A stretch of 8,118 nt of DNA from a bacterium. Its GTDB lineage: Bacteria; Patescibacteriota; CPR2; UBA1875; JAJYID01. Shown in pieces: positions 1 through 5,225 of the stretch. The notes under the pieces were generated by a model. The model did no database searches, had not been told where the DNA came from, and was given only the letters and a program-made list of their open reading frames with translations. The number at the start of each line of letters is the position of its first letter. Positions within the stretch are counted from its first letter, which is position 1. The stretch spans positions 1-8,118 of the forward strand of contig JAKANV010000026.1 in the NCBI GenBank assembly GCA_021823605.1. Direction: 5' to 3'. A program made the position numbers and the translations under genes.

Positions 1-140
1 ACCATAAGAACTGCCCGTAGTGAGCCGTCCTTTAAAACAAGGCAATCATCCTTTATTTGGTCGATTGAAAGATGTTTCTGTGTGCTTTCAAAAGCTTGTC
101 TTTGCGCGTTTTTGGCTGAAGTTTTCCTTGGAAAAAACAT
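1..140 (-). CDS. VirB4/TraC-like T4SS ATPase, N-terminal fragment (cut by window edge)
   Basis: The frame opens with ATG at 140 and stays open to base 1, giving 46 residues. The segment IKDDCLVLKDGSLRAVLMV matches the start of the VirB4/TraC-like ATPases found in T4SS clusters of candidate-phyla bacteria, where a short basic leader precedes a beta-rich N-terminal domain. The Walker motifs would lie outside the window. Its start overlaps the stop of the PrgI gene by one base (TAATG), and an AAGGA Shine-Dalgarno six bases upstream lies inside the last PrgI codons, so the two are probably translationally coupled. VirB4 proteins are cytoplasmic ATPases that energise pilus assembly and substrate transfer. 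The assignment rests on 46 residues plus the classic PrgI-VirB4 neighbourhood, so the family is likely but the protein's completeness cannot be judged. Confidence 0.75.
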   Translation of the reverse strand, partial: MFFPRKTSAKNAQRQAFESTQKHLSIDQIKDDCLVLKDGSLRAVLM

Positions 141-823
141 TATTCATCCTTCGGCTTTAATTTTTCATCTATTGTGTATTTGGAAGTATCCGGATATTCA
201 TAGTCAAACTTTTTCTCTGGATCAATGCTCGCCATCTTCGAAATAGTGGGCTCAGGTTTTGTATTCTTTGACTCCACTTCTTCCCGAGCCTTTTCAAGTT
301 CTTGCTCTATTCTCTCGCTGCTTCCCTCTTCGAAGATGTCCCCAGCCTGATTGCGTGGTTCTTGCATTTGATTAACACTATAAGCTCCCCCAGTATCTAC
401 TGTGAGCGAGATTTCCTCAATTTGTTTTTCTACAGATGTCAGAGGCTGCTTTATGGGGTTTCTTGCTTCGGGTGTCTGCGCCTTTGCCTTTTCCTCTTCG
501 TCAGGCTTTCGGACGGGCTTTGGTTTTTCGATTTCTTTTTTCCATACCCTTTGTCTGGGTTTCGTGAAAAATTGTATCAAAGGAAGTGTAAAAGTGTATA
601 TTGGACGCCCGTTAAAAGGCAGAAAGCCTAAAATTATAAACAAGGAACCGAAAAACCCCCCGACAATGATTGATGGTATGAAACTGAGTCCTAGTCTCAT
701 AAATATGACCAAACAAAGTATGGCAGTTACAGCCGCGGCAAAGATAAAACCGAACCCTTTTAGTGTAAAGGGGCCGACTATTTTGTCTTCTATATCTACT
801 TCTTGAGGTATCTTGTACTGCAT
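140..823 (-). CDS. PrgI-family T4SS membrane protein (VirB3-like)
   Basis: The 227-residue product has the layout of the PrgI family. It starts with an amphipathic N-terminus (YKIPQEVDIEDKIVGPFT, residues 3-20), followed by two membrane helices at about 23-45 and 47-69. Next come the short NGRPI turn (71-75) and a basic segment FFTKPRQRVW (85-94). PrgI proteins occur next to VirB4 in T4SSs of Gram-positive and candidate-phyla bacteria and are thought to take the place of VirB3, docking the ATPase at the membrane. Residues from about 95 to the end form a long charged tail rich in Lys, Glu and Pro, probably cytoplasmic and disordered; it is an addition to the family core. The start is ATG at 823 with TGGAG four bases upstream, 16 bases after the VirB6-like stop. 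The stop overlaps the VirB4-like start. Confidence 0.88.
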   Translation of the reverse strand: MQYKIPQEVDIEDKIVGPFTLKGFGFIFAAAVTAILCLVIFMRLGLSFIPSIIVGGFFGSLFIILGFLPFNGRPIYTFTLPLIQFFTKPRQRVWKKEIEKPKPVRKPDEEEKAKAQTPEARNPIKQPLTSVEKQIEEISLTVDTGGAYSVNQMQEPRNQAGDIFEEGSSERIEQELEKAREEVESKNTKPEPTISKMASIDPEKKFDYEYPDTSKYTIDEKLKPKDE

Positions 824-839
824 TTTGCTCCATTATTTT

Positions 840-2852
840 TTATTTTTCCCATGGTGGTTTTACATCACCAGCGTGAGGGTGTTCTTTACTTCCTCCTCCT
901 ACATTTGGAACCACTATTTTGGGGGGCTCTGTCTGGCCCGTTCCGCCAGAAGCATTAGATTGCCCGCCGCCTCCTTGTGTTGGGGAGCCGGGCAGACTAT
1001 CTCTAATGGCTTTTGCTTTTTGCTCGAAGTCAGCTTTGTCTGCGCCCTTTGCGTTTCTTTCATAGTTTCTTGCCAGAGCTTGCATGCTCTCTTTAGAACT
1101 AGAATCAATAGCAGATGAAGCGAGTATTTCAAGATTTTCCTTGTTGGCCCCACGTAGTTGATCGGTATTGAAGCCACCTGAATAAACGCCATTGTCGTCT
1201 GGTATTCCTTCTATGTCAGGATTTATCATGCCGCCAACTTGCCCAATCCCAAGTTGGTTAAGCATGTCTGCTTTACGAGTGCCTTGGCCATCCTCAGTGG
1301 TTCGTAATTGATGCAAACCATTATCTTTTAACATTTGTTCGTAATCGCCCGTTGTTTCGAAGTATTCTCTTACATCTTTATTTGCCGCAGTTTTTTCGTC
1401 GAACTGCTTATTCATCGCCAAAGATTCCATAACATGGGTCCTACCACCACCTCTATTATCTTCGAAGTCTTTAAGCCAGGCTTGCTTGTCTGCTGATAAT
1501 TTTGATCGGTCTAAAACACCACGAGCATAATCTTGTTTCTCCTTTTTTGACATAGGGCCATCGCTTACTGCCTTTGCTATTTCTAGTGTTCTTGCTCTTG
1601 AATCCTGTGCTGTATATCCTGTGATGTACTCACCGTGCCTGGTGTCACCAAATTTATTCCTCATCATCTTATCAAAACTATCCAGGTTTTTAGCGGCCCT
1701 TCTCTTGCCTCTGCCTTCAAAAAAGTCTCTAGCTGTTTTGGGGCTGTACTTAACACCAGGTATACCCTTTTTACCTGTAACTCTATCGCCAACCTGGCTT
1801 TTGATTGCATTCCCTATCATACCGCCGACATTACCTAGAAGTTTGAGAGGAACGAAAATGGCGACAGGGATTGTGACAAGAGCGATGAGAGTAAATGCAA
1901 ACTGGGCAAAGAGTTTGGAGATTTGATCTATTGCGCCATCAAAAATGTTCCCCGGCACATTAGAGAAGGTGGTTTGTATCAGATCTTTTAATGGGCCATA
2001 GCCACTTTGCTGCGCGCCGCCGCTTATAGATATGCCTATGGCTAAAAGCATGAGGGCGATAGGATAGAAGAAAGACCATTTTATAAACATATCCCACCAC
2101 TTTTTAAAGCCACTGACTGTCCATGGCATAACATTCAGGGAAAACGCTAGAGGCGAAACTACTACCAAAAAAGCAAGGAAAAGAGCTCTAAGCAGTAGGA
2201 TAATTCCTAGGATTGACAGGAAAAGCCAAGCCACGATGGAGACCAACAGCAACATAAGTGACGCATAAAAGTTCACAGGGCCTACACAATCTGTGCAGTA
2301 ATCCGCAAAGATTTTACCAAACATATCCCAAGTAGAATACAGGTTAACATGTAAGGCTCCCGTTACAGCATTTGCCAGTGCATTAGAAAAGTTTATAAGT
2401 GTCAGGCAGGCGTATTTACTGAAAATCACAGCGACAACGGCGAGTGCCAGTCTGGGTATCATTCGATTGACTCCCCACTCCTCTATTTTGACTTTAAGGA
2501 TATTCATTATAGCGATAATAATAATTGTAAAGCCAAAAATGCCGAGCGAAAGGTCTCTGATTATTTTCCAGTTTTCAGTAACGGCGGAGGTGGTCAAGAG
2601 GTAGGTTGTGAAAAAGACGCCTATTTTTACCAGTAGAAAACCTAGGAAAAAGAGCGACCCTGCGATTGCCCGAATGCAGAGTGATAGAATCTCCCACACC
2701 CAGTCCATGGGGTTCCACCATGCTGCGAAAGTAACGTTTGGAACTATCACAAGGGCTAGCAGAAACAGAAACAAAAAAAACGGCAACAAGATGTTTGTTA
2801 TCCGTTTTTTTGATAAAGAATTTATGAATGCTTCTTTTAGGCTTACCCTCAT
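840..2852 (-). CDS. VirB6/TrbL-like polytopic T4SS channel protein with long soluble tail
   Basis: The 670-residue product starts with a hydrophobic segment (about 21-43) that may be a signal or first membrane helix. Further membrane segments follow at about 55-87, 101-121, 131-165, 197-240 (probably two helices), 256-278 and 313-349. This polytopic half, with KKWWDMFIKWSFFYPI at 250-265, resembles VirB6/TrbL-like inner-membrane channel proteins of candidate-phyla T4SS clusters. Residues 350-670 are hydrophilic: a charged, apparently folded stretch to about 620, then a Gly/Ser/Pro-rich end. I do not recognise a domain in this tail. Two cysteines (186 and 189, CTDC) lie in the loop before the long hydrophobic segment. 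The start is ATG at 2852; no Shine-Dalgarno is visible, and the upstream bases are almost pure A/T. It sits between the pilin genes and PrgI, as expected for a VirB6. Family assignment rests on topology and context more than on a diagnostic motif. Confidence 0.78.
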   Translation of the reverse strand: MRVSLKEAFINSLSKKRITNILLPFFLFLFLLALVIVPNVTFAAWWNPMDWVWEILSLCIRAIAGSLFFLGFLLVKIGVFFTTYLLTTSAVTENWKIIRDLSLGIFGFTIIIIAIMNILKVKIEEWGVNRMIPRLALAVVAVIFSKYACLTLINFSNALANAVTGALHVNLYSTWDMFGKIFADYCTDCVGPVNFYASLMLLLVSIVAWLFLSILGIILLLRALFLAFLVVVSPLAFSLNVMPWTVSGFKKWWDMFIKWSFFYPIALMLLAIGISISGGAQQSGYGPLKDLIQTTFSNVPGNIFDGAIDQISKLFAQFAFTLIALVTIPVAIFVPLKLLGNVGGMIGNAIKSQVGDRVTGKKGIPGVKYSPKTARDFFEGRGKRRAAKNLDSFDKMMRNKFGDTRHGEYITGYTAQDSRARTLEIAKAVSDGPMSKKEKQDYARGVLDRSKLSADKQAWLKDFEDNRGGGRTHVMESLAMNKQFDEKTAANKDVREYFETTGDYEQMLKDNGLHQLRTTEDGQGTRKADMLNQLGIGQVGGMINPDIEGIPDDNGVYSGGFNTDQLRGANKENLEILASSAIDSSSKESMQALARNYERNAKGADKADFEQKAKAIRDSLPGSPTQGGGGQSNASGGTGQTEPPKIVVPNVGGGSKEHPHAGDVKPPWEK

Positions 2853-2858
2853 GCTAAT

Positions 2859-2887
2859 AATATATATTTTAATTTTGTGAGGCGCAA
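2859..2887 (-). promoter_or_regulatory. Candidate internal promoter before the VirB6-like gene
   Basis: On the minus strand TTGCGC (2887-2882) is followed after 17 bases by TATATT (2864-2859), with six bases between the -10 box and the ATG at 2852. The -35 box matches consensus at only three positions. The geometry is the same as at the pilin C promoter (4185-4214), and the gene has no Shine-Dalgarno, which would fit a start at or near the 5' end of an mRNA. The region is AT-rich, so a chance match is quite possible. Confidence 0.35.
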
Positions 2888-2903
2888 GCTTTTTCTAAAG
2901 AGT

Positions 2904-3233
2904 TTAGCTAGAGGAGCCTTGCAGTAGAGCGATAACTCCATTTACCAAAACGAGTGAAAGTGCGATGATAGCTATACCTACTAGAGCGTAGATGATGGTT
3001 TTCTTAGCACCCTCGGCTTGAGTTGGGTTGCCTGCGGAGATTATGTATCTAACGCCGCCAATAACAAGCATTAGAACTGCTACAGCTCCGGCAATGCCCA
3101 AGACCCAGTTTGTTACGTTTTGTATTATGGCACTGAGACTGGTGTTAATCTGCGGGATTGTTTCTGCATAAGCGCCCAACGGGAACATCAGCGCACTGGC
3201 TGATAGTGTAACTGCAATTACTTTTCGTTTCAT
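2904..3233 (-). CDS. VirB2/TrbC-like T4SS pilin, cysteine-free paralogue (pilin A)
   Basis: The 109-residue product has a Sec-type signal peptide (MKRK start, hydrophobic stretch, AYA cleavage site near residue 23). Two membrane helices follow, at about 40-66 and 82-106, joined by the short polar loop SAGNPTQAEGAKK (67-79). A small secreted precursor with two helices and a tight cytoplasmic loop is the layout of VirB2/TrbC pilins, which are extracted from the membrane to build the T4SS pilus. The GVRYI-SAGN motif is shared with pilin B just upstream, so the two are paralogues. The start is ATG at 3233 with AAGGAG six bases upstream, the best Shine-Dalgarno of the three pilin genes, which may raise its translation relative to the others. 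It lies 29 bases after the pilin B stop. After processing only about 15 residues precede the first helix, and there are no cysteines. Confidence 0.87.
   Translation of the reverse strand: MKRKVIAVTLSASALMFPLGAYAETIPQINTSLSAIIQNVTNWVLGIAGAVAVLMLVIGGVRYIISAGNPTQAEGAKKTIIYALVGIAIIALSLVLVNGVIALLQGSSS
3041..3056. repeat. 16-base identical block shared by pilin A and pilin B genes (copy 1)
   Basis: The block TTATGTATCTAACGCC (plus strand) occurs here and again at 3400-3415. It encodes the GVRYI motif in both genes. It is the longest exact identity I found between them and marks an old tandem duplication; it is not a mobile or regulatory repeat. Confidence 0.7.
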
Positions 3234-3262
3234 TTCTCTCTCCTTTATTTTTTATTATTTAT

Positions 3263-3652
3263 TTAACCCGAACCAGTTGTCATAACATTTATGACAAGCT
3301 GTATAATTACTTTCGATAACACTACTATTATAAGCCCTATTATTGCGCCGACAAGAGTTTTTTTTGCGCCTTCGGCTGCAGCCGCATTACCGGCAGAGGT
3401 TATGTATCTAACGCCTGCGATAATAATCATTAAGGTTATGACTGCCCCTACAATCCCGAGCGCCCAGGTTGTTACACTGTTTACAACACACAACACCTCA
3501 GCGCCATTCGGATCTGAAGGATCGTCCAGCGGACATGCGCCAAAAATTGGTCCGCCGATAGCTGCAAAACTTTTGGAGGGATAGAGTAAAAGAGCGGCAA
3601 AAACACCTGCTATCATCTCAATTGGCTTTTTGTTTAGTAACATTTGCTTCAT
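3263..3652 (-). CDS. VirB2/TrbC-like T4SS pilin, two-cysteine paralogue (pilin B)
   Basis: From the ATG at 3652 the product has 129 residues. It begins with a signal peptide (basic residues at 2-9, hydrophobic stretch, SFA cleavage near residue 30), then a short ectodomain with two cysteines (40 and 55). Two membrane helices at about 60-85 and 98-124 flank the loop SAGNAAAAEGAKK. The second half aligns by eye with pilin A (GVRYI-TSAGN, EGAKKT), which identifies it as a VirB2-type pilin. The frame extends upstream to a TTG at 3679, overlapping pilin C by 20 bases. I prefer the ATG because it puts the basic residues directly before the hydrophobic core and lies eight bases after the pilin C stop. 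Neither start has a convincing Shine-Dalgarno, so translation may depend on ribosomes arriving from pilin C. Confidence 0.84.
   Translation of the reverse strand: MKQMLLNKKPIEMIAGVFAALLLYPSKSFAAIGGPIFGACPLDDPSDPNGAEVLCVVNSVTTWALGIVGAVITLMIIIAGVRYITSAGNAAAAEGAKKTLVGAIIGLIIVVLSKVIIQLVINVMTTGSG
3400..3415. repeat. 16-base identical block shared by pilin A and pilin B genes (copy 2)
   Basis: Second copy of the block at 3041-3056, in the same frame position of the pilin B gene, encoding GVRYI. The two copies lie 359 bases apart, matching the spacing of the two paralogous genes. Confidence 0.7.
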
Positions 3653-3659
3653 GGCTTTT

Positions 3660-4178
3660 TTAATAAGTCTCAGCCCCAAGTAGGGCCAGTATTACATTCA
3701 TTCCTACAAGCAGAGCGATTCCTAACATAGCGTAATAAATATGACTTTTGGCCTCTTCAATCCTTTGCGGGTTTCCTGCTGCGGTCGCATACATTACTCC
3801 ACCGAAAATAACCTTAAGGACTGCAAGGCCAAGTATTATGCCCGAGCCTGCAGTAATGATGCCTTGACCGTAGGATTTAAAGGTATTTCCTGGAAACTTA
3901 AAACCACCATCCATCTGGTCGTGGGTCCCCGCATCTGCACAGTTGGGATTTGTATAGTCGGGGGCATCATAGTTACAAGGCCCATCGTCTGGTGCTGGAC
4001 AACAAGCAGGATTTTCGCCTCCACCTGAGCAACCAGGGGTAGGATTGTCACAGCCGGCATAAGCGACTTTGCCCCCAGGGCCTTTTAAAAGAACAGGAAA
4101 AGAAACGATTGCAAGACAAGCTGTCATCAGCATAAGTGCGATGTAAAAAGACGAAAAAAGTGCCTTTGAATTTATCAT
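3660..4178 (-). CDS. VirB2-like T4SS pilin with cysteine-rich ectodomain (pilin C)
   Basis: From the ATG at 4178 the product has 172 residues. An N-terminal hydrophobic segment (about 8-31) is followed by a likely cleavage site near AYA (39-41), then an ectodomain of about 60 residues with six cysteines (43, 50, 59, 60, 68, 80) and many Gly, Pro, Asp and Asn. Two membrane helices at about 106-131 and 146-168 enclose the loop ATAAGNPQRIEEAKS, which matches the SAGN/EGAKK loop of pilins A and B in position and style. It is therefore a diverged member of the same family carrying an extra domain, possibly disulfide-bonded. The frame also has a GTG at 4196, but that codon precedes the -10 box of the promoter at 4185-4214 and would not be transcribed from it. 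It is the first gene of the T4SS unit. It could be a minor or tip pilin; that is an inference. Confidence 0.8.
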   Translation of the reverse strand: MINSKALFSSFYIALMLMTACLAIVSFPVLLKGPGGKVAYAGCDNPTPGCSGGGENPACCPAPDDGPCNYDAPDYTNPNCADAGTHDQMDGGFKFPGNTFKSYGQGIITAGSGIILGLAVLKVIFGGVMYATAAGNPQRIEEAKSHIYYAMLGIALLVGMNVILALLGAETY

Positions 4179-4184
4179 AAGCCT

Positions 4185-4214
4185 ATTATAGAGCACCCCT
4201 TGATTTTTTGTAAA
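4185..4214 (-). promoter_or_regulatory. Sigma70-type promoter of the T4SS/pilin operon, probably giving a leaderless mRNA
   Basis: On the minus strand TTTACA (4214-4209) and a perfect TATAAT (4190-4185) are separated by 18 bases. Only six bases (AGGCTT) lie between the -10 box and the ATG at 4178, so transcription would start at or within a base or two of the A of the start codon. No other strong promoter is seen between the terminator at 4252-4288 and the first pilin gene. Confidence 0.75.
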
Positions 4215-4251
4215 GAGTTATAAAGAAACAGAATTTCAGCAGACTGATGCA

Positions 4252-4288
4252 AAAAAAGAGAGCCCCGAGACGGGGCCCTCTCGGGGCT
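4252..4288 (-). terminator. Rho-independent terminator of the GC-rich membrane-protein gene
   Basis: A perfect 10-bp inverted repeat (AGCCCCGAGA at 4261-4270, TCTCGGGGCT at 4279-4288) with an 8-base loop is followed on the minus strand by CTC and a run of seven T. It begins 23 bases after the stop of the gene at 4312-4944. It insulates the T4SS unit, whose promoter starts 38 bases further on, from read-through. Confidence 0.93.
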
Positions 4289-4311
4289 GCTGTTCTTCGA
4301 CTTCAGTTGCT

Positions 4312-4944
4312 TCAGTTTCTCGCTGGCGGAGGTGTGATGATCGTCCCATCCGGGTTCTGATCCATATGTTTGGGATGGGCTCCGAGGACCTCAGCGCTAG
4401 CGATGCTTGCCGCAGCGTTGTACTCGCTTACCAGGCTGTCAAGCCCGGCTTTTGCTCGGTCGGCTTTGTTTGCCGCCGCTTCTTTCTGGCCTGACCCATC
4501 CCATGCTTTCTCGCAGTTTGCGTTGTCATTGCCGTGACAACTGTCTTTGACGTAGGCGCCATGCGCCCGGTTCACTTCTGCAAGCTTGCTTATGAGGTCC
4601 GAGTTTGCCGATCCGATTGCGACCGACTGAGTCTCGAACCAGGATGACGGCTTGACTGAGGTGTCGTTGCTGGACGAGCTGCTGGATACATCAGGGTTGG
4701 CCTGGGCCGGTGCTGCCTGAGCCTGGTTGGCGTTTGCCGCTGGGGCAGACGCTGCGGGCTGGTCGCTCGAAGGCTGGACGTTGCTGGCCGGTGCGTTGGA
4801 ATCGCTTCCGCCGAACGCTGCCATCACCAGGATGCCTATTGCGAGTATGCTCAGTGCGAGCCCGGAAATGATCCCGAGGGTCTTCATCGGGTTACTGCTA
4901 CCGGACTTATAGGTGTTGCGCGGGGTTGTTGCTGCTCCTGCCAT
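4312..4944 (-). CDS. Unrecognised single-pass membrane protein, GC-rich gene
   Basis: The 210-residue product has a short basic N-terminus (1-21), one membrane helix (about 22-44), a low-complexity Ala/Pro/Ser/Gln/Asn linker (45-100), a probably helical domain (about 101-185) and a Pro-ending tail. The charge pattern suggests N-terminus inside and the rest outside. Two cysteines (136 and 144) bracket a small polar loop (HGNDNAN) and may form a disulfide. I do not recognise the family. The start is ATG at 4944 with an almost ideal Shine-Dalgarno (TAAGGAGGT, four bases upstream); the frame continues to a TTG at 5034, but that has no ribosome site. By hand count, two 60-base samples of the gene are 62 and 67 percent G+C, against 33 and 47 percent in samples from a pilin gene and hsp20. 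The gene has its own promoter and terminator. It could be an envelope-anchored accessory of the T4SS or recently acquired cargo; neither is shown. Confidence 0.82.
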   Translation of the reverse strand: MAGAATTPRNTYKSGSSNPMKTLGIISGLALSILAIGILVMAAFGGSDSNAPASNVQPSSDQPAASAPAANANQAQAAPAQANPDVSSSSSSNDTSVKPSSWFETQSVAIGSANSDLISKLAEVNRAHGAYVKDSCHGNDNANCEKAWDGSGQKEAAANKADRAKAGLDSLVSEYNAAASIASAEVLGAHPKHMDQNPDGTIITPPPARN

Positions 4945-5090
4945 TGTGACCTCCTTAGGTCTTTGTCGCTCTTCTCCGGAATAATTTTTACGCAAAACCG
5001 CAAACTTCGCGGGGGATTCGGGTTGAGTAAACAACTGATTATTTAGTTATCGAAACTTGGAGCATCAACCTCAAATCAATCGAAGTTGAT
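4945..5090 (-). other. Long 5' leader of the GC-rich membrane-protein gene
   Basis: About 147 bases separate the predicted transcription start (near 5091) from the ATG at 4944, long for so compact a region. The leader holds a weak hairpin at 4998-5012 (CCGC/GCGG plus a G-U and an A-U pair, three-base loop), followed by only TTTT, and a hairpin around the ribosome-binding site at 4948-4961. I recognise no known riboswitch. The 281 bases between this gene and hsp20 hold no other gene that I can support. Confidence 0.5.
4948..4961 (-). promoter_or_regulatory. Shine-Dalgarno inside a small perfect hairpin
   Basis: The RNA reads GACCT-AAGG-AGGUC: a perfect 5-bp stem with a 4-base loop. The ribosome-binding sequence UAAGGAGGU lies within it, four bases before the AUG at 4944. 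This strong site decides the start codon. The hairpin could partly mask the site; its short stem makes that modest at best. Confidence 0.6.
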
Positions 5091-5091
5091 T
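5074..5091. repeat. Inverted repeat AATCAA/TTGATT at the predicted transcription start
   Basis: A perfect 6-bp inverted repeat with a 6-base centre (5074-5079 and 5086-5091) coincides with the first transcribed bases of the GC-rich gene. A second, overlapping pairing is ATCAAC (5064-5069) with GTTGAT (5085-5090). It could be an operator or the first hairpin of the leader. Confidence 0.5.
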
Positions 5092-5108
5092 GTGCCTAAA
5101 ATAGCACA
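5091..5108. promoter_or_regulatory. Palindrome TGTGC-N8-GCACA spanning the -10 box, operator-like
   Basis: TGTGC (5091-5095) and GCACA (5104-5108) form a perfect 5-bp inverted repeat whose 8-base centre contains the -10 hexamer of the promoter at 5098-5126. This is a common position for a repressor site. No candidate regulator is encoded in the window, so the role is an inference. Confidence 0.4.
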
Positions 5109-5126
5109 AAACCCTTATCTTGTCAA
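5098..5126 (-). promoter_or_regulatory. Strong sigma70-type promoter of the GC-rich membrane-protein gene
   Basis: On the minus strand a perfect TTGACA (5126-5121) is followed after exactly 17 bases by TATTTT (5103-5098). Transcription should begin near 5091. The surrounding DNA is AT-rich, unlike the gene it drives. Confidence 0.8.
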
Positions 5127-5181
5127 TAGTTTTATTACCTAAAAATGTTCGTATAAGAAGAAAGATCCAGAAGTAAGCAAA

Positions 5182-5206
5182 CAAAAAAGAGGCTCTCTTG
5201 CCTCTT
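5182..5206 (-). terminator. Rho-independent terminator of hsp20
   Basis: On the minus strand the arms AAGAGGC and GCCTCTT (5206-5200 and 5193-5187) pair over 7 bp around a 6-base loop, and six T follow (5188-5183, overlapping the stem end). It starts 20 bases after the hsp20 stop and separates hsp20 from the promoter downstream. Confidence 0.88.
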
Positions 5207-5225
5207 CAATGTATTCAAGATTAAA

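Noticed and set aside
302..806. Plus-strand open frames of 109 and 134 codons opposite the PrgI gene
   Set aside because: They lie antisense to a gene with clear family motifs, lack ribosome sites, and their composition reads as the complement of the PrgI sequence.
1621..1926. Plus-strand open frame of 101 codons opposite the VirB6-like gene
   Set aside because: Its hydrophobicity mirrors the membrane-coding strand on the other side; no start signal or recognisable protein.
3653..3679. TTG start of pilin B, overlapping pilin C
   Set aside because: No ribosome site; the ATG at 3652 gives a standard signal peptide and sits right after the pilin C stop.
4110..4130. Lipobox-like LMTAC in pilin C (Cys at residue 21)
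   Set aside because: The hydrophobic segment continues past the cysteine, and pilins A and B show ordinary signal peptides; not a supported lipoprotein signal.
4998..5012. Hairpin in the leader of the GC-rich gene as an attenuator terminator
   Set aside because: The stem is short with a G-U pair and only four T follow, too weak to call a terminator.
4945..5034. TTG start 30 codons upstream of the GC-rich gene
   Set aside because: The added codons have no ribosome site, and a near-perfect Shine-Dalgarno stands just before the ATG at 4944.
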